A stretch of DNA of 64,000 bases, taken from Diatrype stigma. Taxonomy: Eukaryota > Ascomycota > Sordariomycetes > Xylariales > Diatrypaceae. The translations under genes were made by a program, and so were the position numbers. Under the pieces are notes generated by a model that was not told the origin of the DNA, searched no databases, and saw only the letters and a list, made by a program, of their open reading frames with translations. Shown here one piece after another: positions 36,301 to 48,249 of the stretch; positions within the stretch are counted from its first letter, which is position 1, and each line of letters opens with the position of its first letter. The stretch spans positions 310,001-374,000 of the forward strand of contig JAKJXP020000032.1 in NCBI GenBank assembly GCA_022225965.2, read 5' to 3'.

Positions 36301-37802
36301 AGTTATGTCGATCTGTCCTACACGTCCTTCACAACTTCCCCTCTGTCCCCCCTTGATCATCTCATTGCTCCTTGGCTTGGCTCTTCGCGAGGCACCACTC
36401 CGGTCCATGACGGCGTAGTGCTGTAATTATTGATCCTTCTGGACTGCCCATGATGGATGCCGACACCAAGGTGTGAGGTGTAGGATGTATATCGGGCAAT
36501 CATCAATGTAGCTGCGTAACTATGACTAGCAAAGACTCATCAGCTGCCCACCTCGTCAGCTCGTCAGCTCGAGTTGTCGGCTCGTCGGCTTGGTCTCGTC
36601 ATTCTTATCTAATATGTCGTCCGGTTCCATTAGTATTGATCGACGTCTGGTGCATACCGTGCGCGCGGCATTGAGCGCGCGCATATCGGGCGCGGTGGAT
36701 AAAAAGGAAAATAAAATATGTTGCCATTGTTATGTTACCATATGTTACCATATAAGGCTGGCGCTTACTGATACACGCCCGCTTCTGCTATTTTGGGCCC
36801 AATATTTCGGCTCGGTCTTTATAGTCCTCGTCCTCTGTCGATAGTCGATGCTACCCAAATCCGTGTGTCCCACGTCCCACACTCCACATGCGTACCTCGT
36901 ACCTACATAGTGACTATGTACTTCTTACTGATCCTTGGCCTTACCCTGGACTGAACCCTGGATCGATCTCCTTCTCCCCCCTGCCCCTGGAAAGTTTATT
37001 AGCCGCCCTCCACACTAGGCCACCTTTCTAACCGCCCGATTTCGAGACAGACGCCATCCCGAGGCTGACCAGCCAATATTAGCGGCCCTTGGAACGACGT
37101 CTCGCCCTTTCAGACACACAACCCAGGTTTCATCATCGCTGCTTGCATTCGACCCCCAACTGTCAAGGTCTCTCTAGATGCGCAGCTCTATATGGCTCTC
37201 TCGGGGCAAGGTAGCTTTGTTTCAGATCCGGAATTCTGGGTCTCACGTTATTGCACGACGAGGGCCAGAGCAGGCGAGCGGGCGAGCGGGCCCGGCGCTC
37301 GTCCATCCTGGCCTCGACGCTCGTTGTCCAGTCTTCTTCATATTATAAGTAGTCGCGTCCATATCGCGACCTGGTGTGGGAAATTAAGTCTTTCCCTTCT
37401 CGGACCCATTCACTATAATCTCAAACGCCTGTTTCCTTTTCGTGTCTTGTCTTCTTATTTTTTCCTATCTCTCTGACTCGGCTTCTCATTGTTCCTGAGC
37501 TGTCTTTCGCCCTGAGGAAGACAGGAGAGAAAGCGCCGTTCGTTTCACCACCAATCGTTTGATACGAGTCGTCGAAGCAGACTGCCCCGGTTGAATTGTA
37601 TCCTGGTAGCACCTCCAGGCGAGGCCCCGAACGTCGTATAGCCAGGCTATCCTCGGACAACAGACCTAATACTAATCTCGTTCGTCTCTGTTTCGGACCG
37701 GACCGGACCGGACCTTTTGCGAGCCACATCGTGTCCGCTTTCTGATACCCTTGTTTCTTCTTTTTCTGTGTTTCTGTGTTTGTCTGCTCCATACCAGTGA
37801 AG
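33331..37802. other. long intergenic region
   Basis: About 4.5 kb with no gene I can support. Open frames are short, overlapping and lack domain features. It includes the hexamer repeat at 34827, runs of CTTCTT type, and, close to 37802, a pyrimidine-rich stretch that is probably the promoter and leader of the Myb-domain gene. Confidence 0.45.
34827..34894. repeat. compound hexamer microsatellite, (GTGACC)n and (ATGAGC)n
   Basis: GTGAGT/GTGACC/GTGAGC-type hexamers run into five copies of ATGAGC, ending near 34894. The array is open in all frames of one strand but lies in non-coding DNA. Confidence 0.85.
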
Positions 37803-39026
37803 ATGCCGAAAAACACGAGATCGTCAAGCTCGAACCAGAACCAGAACCGGTACTCCAACCCCATGCCGGTGTCTCTCGCCCCCTCGGCTCCCATGCCCAT
37901 CTACAGTACGCGGCAGCAGCAGCAGCAACAACAGCAACAGCAACTTTCCTTGAATCCGGCATACTACCCGACGGTGCCCTCTTCGGCCTCGGCGCAGGCT
38001 TCCATGCAGGTCCAGACCTACGATCCGTATCCAGCGGCGGCAGCCGCCGCGGTGGTGACCCAGCCTCCGATGCCCCACAGGGCGTCCTCCGGCGCTTGGA
38101 CCCCTCAGGACGACCAGACCCTCCTCCAGGCGCGCCAACAGGGGCTCAACTGGGCTCAGATCCAGAGCAGCTATTTCGCCAGCAAGACGCCCAACGCCTG
38201 CCGCAAGCGCCACGAGCGCCTGATGGAGCGCAAGGGCGCCGACGACTGGGATCAGCGGAAACTCGAGCGCATGGCCAAGGAATACATGAGCCTACGCAAG
38301 GAGATCTGGCAGCCCCTGGCTACTCGCACCGGAGAGAAGTGGAATATTGTCGAGTCCATGGTACGTCTTTCTTTCTGCGCTTCTCAGCCCCGTTCATCTG
38401 CGACCCCGCGTGTTTCCCAAAATTCAGCTTGTATAACTAACCTTATCGTCCCCCCTTGTCATTAGTGTATGAACAATGGGCTCAAGAACCTGCAGTCCGC
38501 GGCGCGATCGGCATCACGCCGGGAGCGCCTCGAGACGAGCGGTCATCCAATGCATGGGTATGACGACGACAGCGGGATTTCCGGCATCGGTCTGACACCA
38601 GTAGATGACCAGCTCGACGCATCGTATAGCAGCCCCGCCTCGTCGGGCTCCCACCACTCGTCGGGCGCCAGCAGCGGCGCGCACTCAGTCGGTGGCTACG
38701 GCAGCGCCTACCCCATGGCCATGAACGGCGGCCACCACCACCAGACCGCCTACGGCGCCGCGGCTCAGGGCTACACGACCACCGGCAGCACCGGCGCCCT
38801 CTCCTCCTCCTTCAGCTCCTCGCATTCGTCCAACGCCGCCTACCACCCTCACTCCCACGCGCACCACCACCAGCAGCACCAACATCCGCATCACCACCAT
38901 CACCAACATCCCGACGACACCGCTGCCGCGTACATGACCACCAACGGCCAGAGGCTGTCGAGCGTTGACATGGGCATCGAGTCCATCATTAATAGACCGG
39001 CCCACAACGGTGGGCCTAGCATCTAA
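37803..39026 (+). CDS. Myb-like DNA-binding protein, 2 exons (372 aa)
   Basis: Putative nuclear transcription regulator. Exons 37803-38360 and 38466-39026 join in phase and give GEKWNIVESMCMNNGLKNLQ across the intron. The N-terminal third is low complexity, with a run of about twelve glutamines (residues 38-49) and an alanine run. A SANT/Myb-type region (about residues 97-200) contains GAWTPQDDQTLLQARQQGLNW and W-spaced helices (W-A-Q-I, then D-W-D-Q, then W-Q-P-L), followed by an arginine-rich segment. The C-terminal half is serine/glycine-rich and has a histidine-rich tract (HHHQQHQHPHHHHH). The frame extends 27 bases upstream without an ATG, so ATG 37803 is the start. The target genes are unknown. 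Confidence 0.82.
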
Positions 39027-40847
39027 AACAGGCGTAACTGGAGTTTGCTTGCCCCCCTTTTACTCTTACTCTTTCTTTTTCCTTTTGCGCACCTTTTATC
39101 TTGAATACTCCCCTCCGCATACTCTTTTGCTGCTGCTCGAGGGGTTGAAAGGAGCCCTCGAGTACACACACACACACACACACCTACCTTATTGCGAGTT
39201 ATAATGATTGACCTCTATTGGCAGACGGGTATTCCCCGTCTTTGCTTGTCTTGCTTTTGGGTTTGACCCTTTGGTTGCCCTTTTTTCCGGGCTGGGCTGG
39301 GAAGGGATATATTTAGGCGTTCGAGGCGTGTCGGTGGTACATAACTGGCTAGGTACCTATTCCACTAGGCTGGCGGTGGCGGTTGTCGTTGGCGGCGCTG
39401 GCTGGATGGATCATCGGGATAATGAATACTTACAGGGAATGGAGGAGGGTCAAAAAGAGAGGCAGACAAATTGGAAGTGGATTGGTTGGTTGGCTGGTTG
39501 GTGGGTTGGATCATCTACCTCATCTTATTTTTTAGTCATTTTCCTTTTTATTCATGTTCCTGCCGGCGAGCAGTCACGAACAGATCAATGTGGAGGGAAT
39601 ACCATAACATCACGTTCACGCAAGCATGTCACTCAGGCGAGAGGTGGGGAAAAGACAGGGAGCGAGACTGGCTCATACACATCACATCATGTCCTGGAAT
39701 AAATAGCGGAGGTAGCATATAAATATTGGGAAGAGGCTTTTTCTTTTTATTTGCAATCTTATCGGACGCTCGATCGACTTTACTTGTTTCTGTTCCATGC
39801 TGTTTTGGGTGCTTTCGATGCCTACCTCGAACGACTGAATGTTAGACTTCCATTGCAGTTGTTGTTTCTTCTTCTGTTCTTCTTCTTATTCATACAATGT
39901 CATTACTTTCCCACCCATGTCTTTATGCCAGCTTGTACGATCAGATCATAACTTTCGCACGTCACATAGACAGATATCAGGATTGGGTACTTAGAAAGGA
40001 GAGCAGAGCAGGCTATTCACGATACGAACCCAAAGCATCTAATCTTCCACTTAGTCTGGTCACTCTCCTTTACCAATGGGACACGTCAAACAAGCACGGG
40101 TCCTAAAACTAAACGGAAAGGAAATTGAGGATTGCATCTAACTAGCTATCAAGGTAGGCCTGATAAACCCATGAGTCCGAACCATTATTGACGCGTTATA
40201 GACTAGCAAGGCTGGCAACAATAAGCAAAGCTGTATGTAGTCCAGCCGTACACCCCCTGGATCATTGCAGAATATGTCCCACATATAAGAAGCTGCATAC
40301 CTTTCGGCAACTGTTGAGATGCTATCGTTCCCAAGCGCTCCAAGAGTGTACGGGACTCGATAGGCTTCAGATGCCACGAGTAACTCGATGTGAGGCGATC
40401 ATAAGGCCAGCTGAGTTCCCGGTACATTGAAAGAGATAGAACTTCATGCTCGCTTCTGCGTTAGACACTACGTGATTCCGCTTTCCCTGACCATCGTAGA
40501 TGTTGATTGAAGGGCTGATATCCCCATATCTCCCTCTTAACAAACTAAGGCAGCAGCAACAACAGTAGTATTTCCTGGTCTTGAGACCATGGCTTCCTCC
40601 CACAGTATATATCCCGATTCATAGTTCACCCTGCACGGTTGTTTTTCCAGGGCCCAGTTGCAGTCTGTCGAAAGGATGATAATCGTGCCAAGCGATCAAC
40701 GCCGAACTGACAACACTGTCATAACCCATGCCACCGCCTCATTGTCACCATCGCAGCCGGCTACACGTATGTCCTAACATTCTACGACATGCGCGGTTTA
40801 CGAGTAGGAATGGAAACCTTTGGGATGCCCTTCGATCGATCGCAGCC
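39027..40847. other. intergenic between convergent genes
   Basis: Holds the 3' end of the Myb gene, a CA repeat, and the 3' end of the minus-strand F-box-like gene. No other gene was recognised. Confidence 0.5.
39164..39183. repeat. (AC)n microsatellite
   Basis: Ten uninterrupted AC dinucleotides, 140 bases after the Myb-gene stop and probably inside its 3' UTR. Confidence 0.9.
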
Positions 40848-41876
40848 TCACGTCTGAGGGACTCCAGCCAAGAGGTGGCATTTCCACTCCTCGTACCACT
40901 GAGCGGCCACTTTCGGCGGGATTTTGATTTGCGGTCGGATATCATCGCGATACGCCAACATCCAGTCATCTTTGAGTGGATCTTTCCCGTCAAGTTCCGC
41001 AACGAGCTCCATGTGGTATTGTAGAGGCCATCCTCCGTACCGTATGCCGCGGATGGTGCTTCGGTCATCGGCTGCATCCTCGAGGGATTTCAGAAACCGC
41101 AGTCGACGGCATGGTTCCGATGATAAAGCCAATTCCAGAGCCTCTTCCATCCTGCTCAGTTCTCGGCGCGTTCGAAGACGTCTCTCCTCATCCACACGGG
41201 CCGCTTCTCTCAGCCATCCGCCAATAATCTCTCCTTCCCGCATATAATGGCCGACCAGGTGACGCCAGGACATGGAAACCTCGAGTGCCTCAGGATTCAG
41301 GTCAATATCGCTCTGGGCCGGGATCGGAGCGGCGCAGGTCCCCGTGACATACACTTGAAAAGGCAGGGTGCCAAGGGGGGCAGGCTGGGTGCCAAGGGGG
41401 GGAGGCTTGGCCTCTGCTAACAAGGAGAGACGCTTCTTCCACTGGTCACGCAAAAGATCTCCCTGTGTGGTCCGAGCCCAGTCGAACAACATCGTTTTCT
41501 CCTCACAAAGCTGGCCAGGCCCCACGTGGTACTCGATCTCCCAGAAGGCGAGCTGGCCAAAATTGATCTTCGAGCCTTGAGTTGGGCGGAAGATAGCGCG
41601 GGATCCGTCTGCGGACACGCGCTGGAACGCAAGTTCGAAGTGAGCTTGCTGGAATTTGCGAGGCTCCTCACTGCCGTACTTCTCCGTGAATTCTCCGTTA
41701 TTCAATATGTCCAGACGGAGTCGAGGGAGGATCTTGACGCAGACTGCGAGTTCGGTAGCCTCCTTTGCTGACCGGCAGATCGGGCGGCACCAGGACCAAG
41801 CGGACCGTAGATCGTCGGACGCACCGACTTCATAGGCGATCATTAGCCAGATCTCGATGGGAAGTTTTGACGCCAT
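40848..41876 (-). CDS. F-box-like protein, hypothetical (342 aa)
   Basis: Intronless frame starting at ATG 41876. Residues 4-17 (KLPIEIWLMIAYEV) match the start of an F-box (LPxEIWxxI), the motif that docks substrate adaptors to SCF ubiquitin ligases through Skp1. The rest has no repeat type that I recognise. It has a charged helical stretch rich in R and E (about residues 230-275) and ends with WKCHLLAGVPQT. A short near-duplication, PPLGTQPAPLGTLP, occurs mid-protein. The F-box call rests on one short motif, so the ubiquitin-ligase role is tentative. Confidence 0.65.
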   Translation of the reverse strand: MASKLPIEIWLMIAYEVGASDDLRSAWSWCRPICRSAKEATELAVCVKILPRLRLDILNNGEFTEKYGSEEPRKFQQAHFELAFQRVSADGSRAIFRPTQGSKINFGQLAFWEIEYHVGPGQLCEEKTMLFDWARTTQGDLLRDQWKKRLSLLAEAKPPPLGTQPAPLGTLPFQVYVTGTCAAPIPAQSDIDLNPEALEVSMSWRHLVGHYMREGEIIGGWLREAARVDEERRLRTRRELSRMEEALELALSSEPCRRLRFLKSLEDAADDRSTIRGIRYGGWPLQYHMELVAELDGKDPLKDDWMLAYRDDIRPQIKIPPKVAAQWYEEWKCHLLAGVPQT

Positions 41877-42852
41877 CGTTGACTTTTGTGATGGTGTTTA
41901 GATTCGTAGAGAGTCTGTTGACGATGGGCACACAAGGGATTAGGTCGCAGATGACTGGGGAAGAAGGTTGGCAAAGGGTGAGGAGTTCGCAGATCAATAG
42001 AAAATCAGTAAAACTGTGAGAAGAATTGAGATGAAGAACTGGCGAAAAAGTTGTAGAAAGGATGGTGAAGTTCCTAATGGCAAGGTGCCCAAGTGCCAAC
42101 TACAGGTGGTCTTCAGCGGATAGGTGGGGCCCTATCCGGTCTCTGGCCGGTCCGCAGAGACCTTCCAGCCGGAGATAGGTATTACAATAGGAACTCTAGC
42201 GGTGGGTAGGTAGGTAGGTAGGTAGTTGAACAGGAGGAACAATAGGAACTTCAGGGAACTGAGGGAAGCTTCAGAAGGTTTGTATGTAGTTATCATACCT
42301 ACTGAGTTACTTAGTAGGTAGGTAGGTAATAATCGCCCAGTATTATTCGGTTCAAGGTTGAATAAGCACAGGATGGATCTATACGATGTCTTGTTCATCT
42401 ACACATGGGAGTGGTGCGGGAAGGTATATTTCGAGGTTGCTGACGACTCGAACCTGAGAAACAATTCTTCTGGCCTACAGTCATTACTTGAATCAGCCTT
42501 ACCCCAGTCGATTTTCTCTTATCGACCAGGATAACGTCACTCGGGAAGGTCTCAGGAGTGAGTGAAAGGTAGGAAAGGAATAGCACGTGGAATTCAAGGT
42601 GTGCTTCTAGGTTGGTTTAAGAACTCCCTTGTAGTTATTTCAACTTATTCCGTCAAATACTTCCGTGCATTATTGGAACTGTAGCTTACTTGGACATACA
42701 AGTTACCCCAGTGCTTGACTGCTCAACAGTATCACACATATAATAGCACCAGATCAAGATATAGAATATTTAAAGCATAGCTAGCCATCGCCGACTTGTA
42801 CTAACCAGCCGCCTACAGTGGTAATCTACCAACTACTCACCTACCCGCCTAC
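41877..42852. other. intergenic with GGTA repeats
   Basis: Contains two short (GGTA)n arrays, at about 42204-42225 and 42314-42327, and no supported gene. It includes the upstream region of the F-box-like gene. Confidence 0.55.
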
Positions 42853-43356
42853 TCAGTTGTAGGTCGTACGCGGAAGAGTTCCCGTAAACGAAGGATGAAA
42901 GGCAGATTCGCCGAGTCCGACACGCCCATGACCTTCTTGGTCGGTGACGATAGCTCTAGGAGCCGGCGGGAGCGTGCCGGTCTCTAGCTGTGACGACAAG
43001 TCGAATCCTTCGGATGGCCTATTGTTGTCAGCATTATGTTCCCGCTCTCGGTCAGCTCGCTTGAATATCCTGTGGCACCGCCAGTGACAAAGCCAGCGAA
43101 AGATCTCAGGCACCATCCGAGGGTAAACGCTGAAAAGGAATAGTAGGCCCATCATAATAATCCCGATGCTAAGTGCTACAAATGCCTTCGGGTTCCAGGA
43201 CAAGTCTTCCTTGTGGTACTTATTATTGGCAGCTTTAGACGACCGAGCGAAGAGGATTGGGGTGCTTATTATGTCGGTTGATGCTGGTGCGGTTATATTG
43301 GCTGTTATATTTAAAAGATTACAGGTAGGGAAGAATTCGGATACAGATTTAGTCAT
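42853..43356 (-). pseudogene. single-pass membrane protein gene, 5' end cut off by a retrotransposon
   Basis: Open frame of 167 residues with one membrane helix (VALSIGIIMMGLLFLFSVYP, about residues 59-78), a basic juxtamembrane part and a polar cytosolic tail. The ATG at 43356 and the first 18 codons lie inside the left LTR of the outer retrotransposon; the host-derived part begins at 43302. The rest of the gene is on the far side of the element, at 57081 and above. Removing the element and one target duplication keeps the frame open for 19 more codons. The truncated frame may still be expressed from the LTR-borne ATG, but this is unproven. I do not recognise the protein family. Confidence 0.6.
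43298..43302. repeat. target site duplication TTGGC, left copy
   Basis: Five bases TTGGC directly precede the outer left LTR; the identical TTGGC follows the right LTR at 57081-57085. A 5-bp duplication is the normal result of LTR-element integration. Confidence 0.9.
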
Positions 43357-43486
43357 ATCGAAGAAAAAAAGCGATTTTTAATTTAAGAAGCAAAAGAGCT
43401 CTTTATATACAGTATGTTAAGCCATTAAGTGCAGATTTCTTGGTTATATAATCCAAGCTTTTTTATATAGCCCTTATATTGCGATA
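43303..43486 (-). repeat. outer element LTR, left copy (3' LTR)
   Basis: 184 bp, starting TGTTATATTT and ending TTGCGATA (the terminal CA probably became TA). Compared by eye with 56897-57080 it aligns without gaps and shows about 29 differences, all transitions. Confidence 0.93.
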
Positions 43487-43864
43487 TATCTTCCAAATTA
43501 ATTACGCGCAAATATATTAATTTATAAAAAAAACGAATTACTAAATAAATAAAAAATAATTTCGTAAAATTAATAAAATATAATTATAATACGTAATAAT
43601 TTAATTTAATTAATATATATTTGGTTATTATATAAATAATTTTTTTCGTTATTATATAAATAATTACCTAAATAACGCGTTATTAATTATATACGTTCGT
43701 TTTATAAATATTAAAATATAAATAAAGCGTCTTTTTTATTTTGTTTTGTTTTTTTTTGGTTTTTTTTAAGCATTATTTATAAAGCGGTATATAATTTATT
43801 CGAAAATTAAAGCAAAAGCATATTTTTTATATTAACCGTAATTGCATTTTTTAAAATAAATAAA

Positions 43865-44620
43865 ATGAAACGACTTAATTTAAAAACCCGCCGTAAAAAC
43901 CGCGCCTGCGTTGCCGTCGAATTTGCCGCCGCCGTTTAAAAGCGCGCTATTCGCCGCGTCGCCGCCGTTTAAAAACGTACCGCCGCCGTTACTATTAAAA
44001 AATAAACCCGTATTGTTGCTGTTACTAAAAAGGCTTACGTCGTTACCGCTAAATTCGAGGCCGAACTAAAAGCCCAGCTTTTCGACGCTTTCGTTTTTGC
44101 CGCCGACGACGAATTATTTTTTGGGCCGGAAAAAATTGGCTTCGTTAATAACGAACCGCTTTCCGGTTTGGAAAACGCGGATGCCCCTTTTTTTCCGGAA
44201 GCTTTTTCCTTTTCGGGAAATAGGGAGTCCGATATTCCCGCGCGCTTTTCTTTCCGCCGTCGCCCGCGTTTAGTTTCGTCTTTGCCGCTTGCTTTTTTTT
44301 CCGCCGTTTCCGAAACCTTATGTCCGCGCCGTCGTCTGATCCGCCGCTATTCGCCGCCGAATACCCCCCCGTTTATTCCGAATGCCGCCTATATTCTTAA
44401 GAAAAAAAAAAAAAAAAAAAGGGCAAAAATAAAAGCAAAGGCAAAAATAAAGCGCCAAAGGCCCGGCCTTTTTCCGACGGCACGATTCGGGCCATTTTTT
44501 GTTTTAAATGCATCCGATTTGCTTTAACCGAACGCTTTTACGGGATATGTTTAAATGCCGTTAAAAAAGGTCGCCGTTATTAGCATTACGTTTTCGAATA
44601 TAAATACGCCGCTTCGTAAG
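43865..44620 (+). pseudogene. plus-strand reading frame inside the outer element, with a cysteine cluster
   Basis: From ATG 43865 the plus strand reads for 221 codons with only three stops, all TAA in places where glutamine fits (for example AAV-stop-KRAIRRVAAV-stop-KRTAAV). The product is alanine/arginine-rich, then acidic (FVFAADDELFF), then rich in proline and arginine. After an 18-base A run at about 44402-44419 the frame continues one register away as a KGKNKSKGKNK stretch and then AIFCFKCIRFALTERFYGIC, followed by two tyrosines where CxxC would fit (44500-44610). That gives a C-x2-C-x12-C-x8-C-x2-C-like cluster after undoing G-to-A changes. It runs opposite to the copia genes and next to the 3' LTR. 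I do not recognise the family. Confidence 0.5.
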
Positions 44621-46189
44621 TTATTTTATATATCCGAATATCGATTCCTTAAAATTAATCCCTTTATTTTAGCCTTACCGCCGTTTATAATTTAACGCGT
44701 TAAATAATAATTATTTTTAAAGGTAATTGCCGAAAAATAAATGCTTATTTTTTTCCTTTTTTTTTGTTTCATTAATTATTTTTAAAACGCCTTTACGTTA
44801 TGCCGCGGCTTTTGCGTATTGCTTTTTTAATTCGAAACTAAAGGCGTTCCGAATTTTTAATCCGTTAACTGAAATGAAAAACCAATAATTGCTTTCGCCG
44901 AAAAGCGGAAAAAAAAAAAATCGAAAAGAAAAAAGAAAAGAAAAAAAAGAAAAACGAAAAAAAAAAAAAGAAAAAAAAAGCGAAAACGAAAATAAGGACG
45001 AAAACGAAAACGAAAGCGAAAACGAAAACAAGGGAAACCTTTTCGGCGGCCCAAATGCGGTAACCGATGTTTTGCCGGTCGTTATTTTTTAAATTCGCCT
45101 AAAAGAAAAATGGTTATGTTTTTGTCGTTATTATTTTTCGGAATGTATTTTTAAAGCTTATTTTGTATCTTATAATGCGGTGCCTTACGGGGCTGGTTAG
45201 GTTTTCGATATAAAAACCGGCGAATTTCTTTATGAAATTTTTTTTATTTTTTATTAATAATTTCGATTCTTAATGTGCCATATATTTTAAAAATTAAGCA
45301 AAGCTTTAAAATGTTTAAAGTTTTGTTTATTTAATGCTTTAATTAAACCGTTAGTTAACATTTAATTAATAACAAAATAAATAATTTCGAAAAATTCTTT
45401 TTTATGTTTTTATTTAAATTATATGTTTTATATATTTATATAATAAAGCTTCGTATTTATTTTTATTTAATTATTAATAATTAATTTAATTATGTATTGG
45501 TTATTATAAAAAATTCTTTAAGACTTTCTTAAATTTAATTAAAAGTTTCGAAATAAGTATTAAAGAATTATTATTTTTTTAATTATATTCGAAAAAATAA
45601 ATAGTTTAGCTTTTATTATAAAGGTCGATATTATGTTTTATTAAGTTGTTCTTTATATAATAGGACCGTTAAAAAGCGTTATAATATAGCTTATTATTAA
45701 GCGCCTTATTTTTTCGTCGTTTACAAAAGAAACATTTTTTGTTATAAATAATGTTTATGCTTTTTTATTAAACCTTTTATATATAATTTCTAAAAACCTT
45801 ATATTATATAAATAAAAGATTATTCGATTTGTTATTATTAAATGCTTTGGTTTTGGATTTATAAGGAACTTTAAAAACATAAAAGCAATATAGGTTATAT
45901 TTGGTTTAATTATTATTGCTATATATAAAATCGAATTAATACGTTTTTGGTATATTTTTACTTATTTCTTAATAATGCTTTCTTTATATTTAATAAAAGG
46001 CTCGATTTTTATAAGGGTAAAAGGAAAATTAATATTATTATTAAGTCCAAAGCGTATGGCGATTTTTTCGATATATTAATTATGAACCAAATAAATTTAT
46101 TTCGCTTTGCGGTTTTTATTTATTCGGATTCTAAAAAACCAAATTATTGGATCTTGGTTTTTTATTTCGTAAATATTCTATAGCTTTTT

Positions 46190-46470
46190 ATTAAAATCGT
46201 TTATTGCGTTTTAATTATTTTTATAATGAAATAAAAGAATATCGTTTACGAAAAAGACCATTAAAATCGTTCCGTTTTTATTAATAAAAAGATACGAATC
46301 TTTTATAAACGGAATAAGTCCTAACGTTTTAAAAGTAACAGAAAATTCCTTATATTAAAACATAAAAAAGTTCCTTAGTTTATATAAAGTTCGTTTAAGT
46401 TCGATTATTATCTTAAGCTATTTAAATCTTTTAAGAAATTCGTACGTTATTAATATTTCGCTTTTTTTTT
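46190..46470 (-). pseudogene. outer element reverse transcriptase remnant
   Basis: The minus strand reads ELKRTLYKLREFLCF (compare the copia KALYGLKQAPRxW element). After a one-base shift it continues as YKEFSVTFKTLGLIP, then SYLFINKNGTILMVF and FVNDILLFH. FVND is the catalytic FVDD/YVDD box with one aspartate changed by a G-to-A transition. These motifs, in this order, define a Ty1/copia-type polymerase. Confidence 0.85.
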
Positions 46471-48019
46471 TTGCGTTAAAGAAAGCAGTAACGACGTTAA
46501 ATTATTAAACCTTTAAGTCGAATTTAATTGTAATAACTATTGCCGTTTTAAACGTACGAAATGCCAAAATAATAACGTAAGTGCTTTCGATGGTTTTTTT
46601 TCGTTAAAAATCTTTACATACGTAAAGCCGTAATTTCGTCCGAATAAAGAATTCGTTTTCGTTAAATTTATAAATAAATATTTATTTTAAAAGTATGGAT
46701 TTATTTTAACGGTAATTCTTTTTCCGGTATTTTTATATTTCTTTCTTAATTAACGTACGTATTTCGAAATAAGCATTTTTTTAAACAAAGCATTTAAAAG
46801 GTAATTATTAAGCTTTTTTTAATTTTTAAAAGGTGACTTAATAAGTTGGTTTTTATATATTTTGGACATATTAAATGTAGCGTTTATTTTGGACGTATGC
46901 TTTTGGTCGATCGCCGTAGCGATTACGGAATAAAGGGTCCTATAAGTTTTATTTAAATGCTAAACAATATTTTCAAACGAAAACATAAAGATTTGCAATT
47001 CGTATTAATTCATTTTTTCTTATTTTTTAAATAAAAGATTTTTCGATTATGTTGTAATAAACATTCTTAATAAAGCATTTATTCCCGAATTAAAAGCTTC
47101 CGAGTTATTATTAAAATTTAAACGTACGCTTTTTTTCGTTAATTAAAAAAATTCGCGTACTTATTTAATACTGGGAGTTCTCGTTTTAGCTGCGCGTTCT
47201 TTATTTCGAATAACGCTCGATTATATAGGAACTATCGGTTCGTTTTTTTTTTACGATAATGGTACTTTTTACATTTTTTTTTTCGGATATAATATAACAA
47301 AAGTCTTATATTTTGCCGGAACTTTTATTTTAAGCATTAATATCGCTTTTATTTATTCGAATAATATTTAAATAAAATGGATCCATAATTAACGGCTTTT
47401 TATCGAGATTATTTATTATATTTATAAGCTAATTTTTAACGTTTATATTTTCCGTATATAAAGTATTTTCGAATACGTTGCCGTAAGTAATAGTTAAATT
47501 CTTAGCCGATTTTTTAATTTCGTAATTATTAATAAGTAGCTTCGGAAAAGGGATTAAAAGTTCTTTACGAGCTGTATTTTAAAAAAACTCCTTTATCCCC
47601 GAATTTTGATTTATTAATTAGCTACCCAGTATTTTCTTTTCGGAAAAAGGCTTATTCTTTAGTTATAATTTTGGAGCTTTTTTGCTTTATTGGTTCCATG
47701 CGTCGAAAGCTTTTAATATAGTCTTATAAGGATTTATCCTTATAAATTAATAAAAAGCATTGGCGATTTTTTAAATAATACCTTTCGGAAGCGCTTTTGC
47801 TTTTTTTTTTCCGATATGTAAAAGATTCTTTCGTTAAAGGTAACATCGTACGTAATAATAACTTGGTTCAACTTTAATATCCAGATTTTTTAAAGATTTG
47901 TTATAACGTAATTTATTAAATATCCGATATAAGCTTTTGATTAAACTTTATATATTCGTTTATTTTAATAAGTTTATTTGGCTTTATTTAAAGGGTATAT
48001 TTTATAGCCATAAATAAAT

Positions 48020-48024
48020 ACAAA
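48020..48024. repeat. target site duplication ACAAA, left copy (inner element)
   Basis: ACAAA directly precedes the inner left LTR; the same five bases follow the right LTR at 54139-54143. Confidence 0.88.
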
Positions 48025-48207
48025 TGTTGATAGGTACGTACGTATAATTAAAGAAAGCAAATAACAATTAGGTGAAACGGTTGTATATTAAAGTGTTTAA
48101 GGTAGGAAGAAGTTTATCTAAGGAACTGCAGGCGAAAGCCTGCAATTATATAGGCTAGCTTGCTTACGTAATTGCAACGCGTACCAGCGCGTTGGATACA
48201 ATTATTA
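48025..48207 (-). repeat. inner element LTR, left copy (3' LTR)
   Basis: 183 bp from TGTTGATAGG to ATTATTA. It aligns without gaps to 53956-54138 with about 28 differences, all transitions. It contains two perfect inverted repeats: TGCAGGC-GAAA-GCCTGCA at 48127-48144 and CAACGCG-6 nt-CGCGTTG at 48175-48194. Confidence 0.93.
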
Positions 48208-48249
48208 CTTACTCTGTTTTTTTTCGCGATTTAATCGCAAACTGTACCG

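Noticed and set aside
44889..45092. K/E/N-rich open frame in the AT-rich block taken as an intact gene
   Set aside because: Low-complexity A-rich DNA can stay open by chance; kept only as a possible extension of the antisense remnant.
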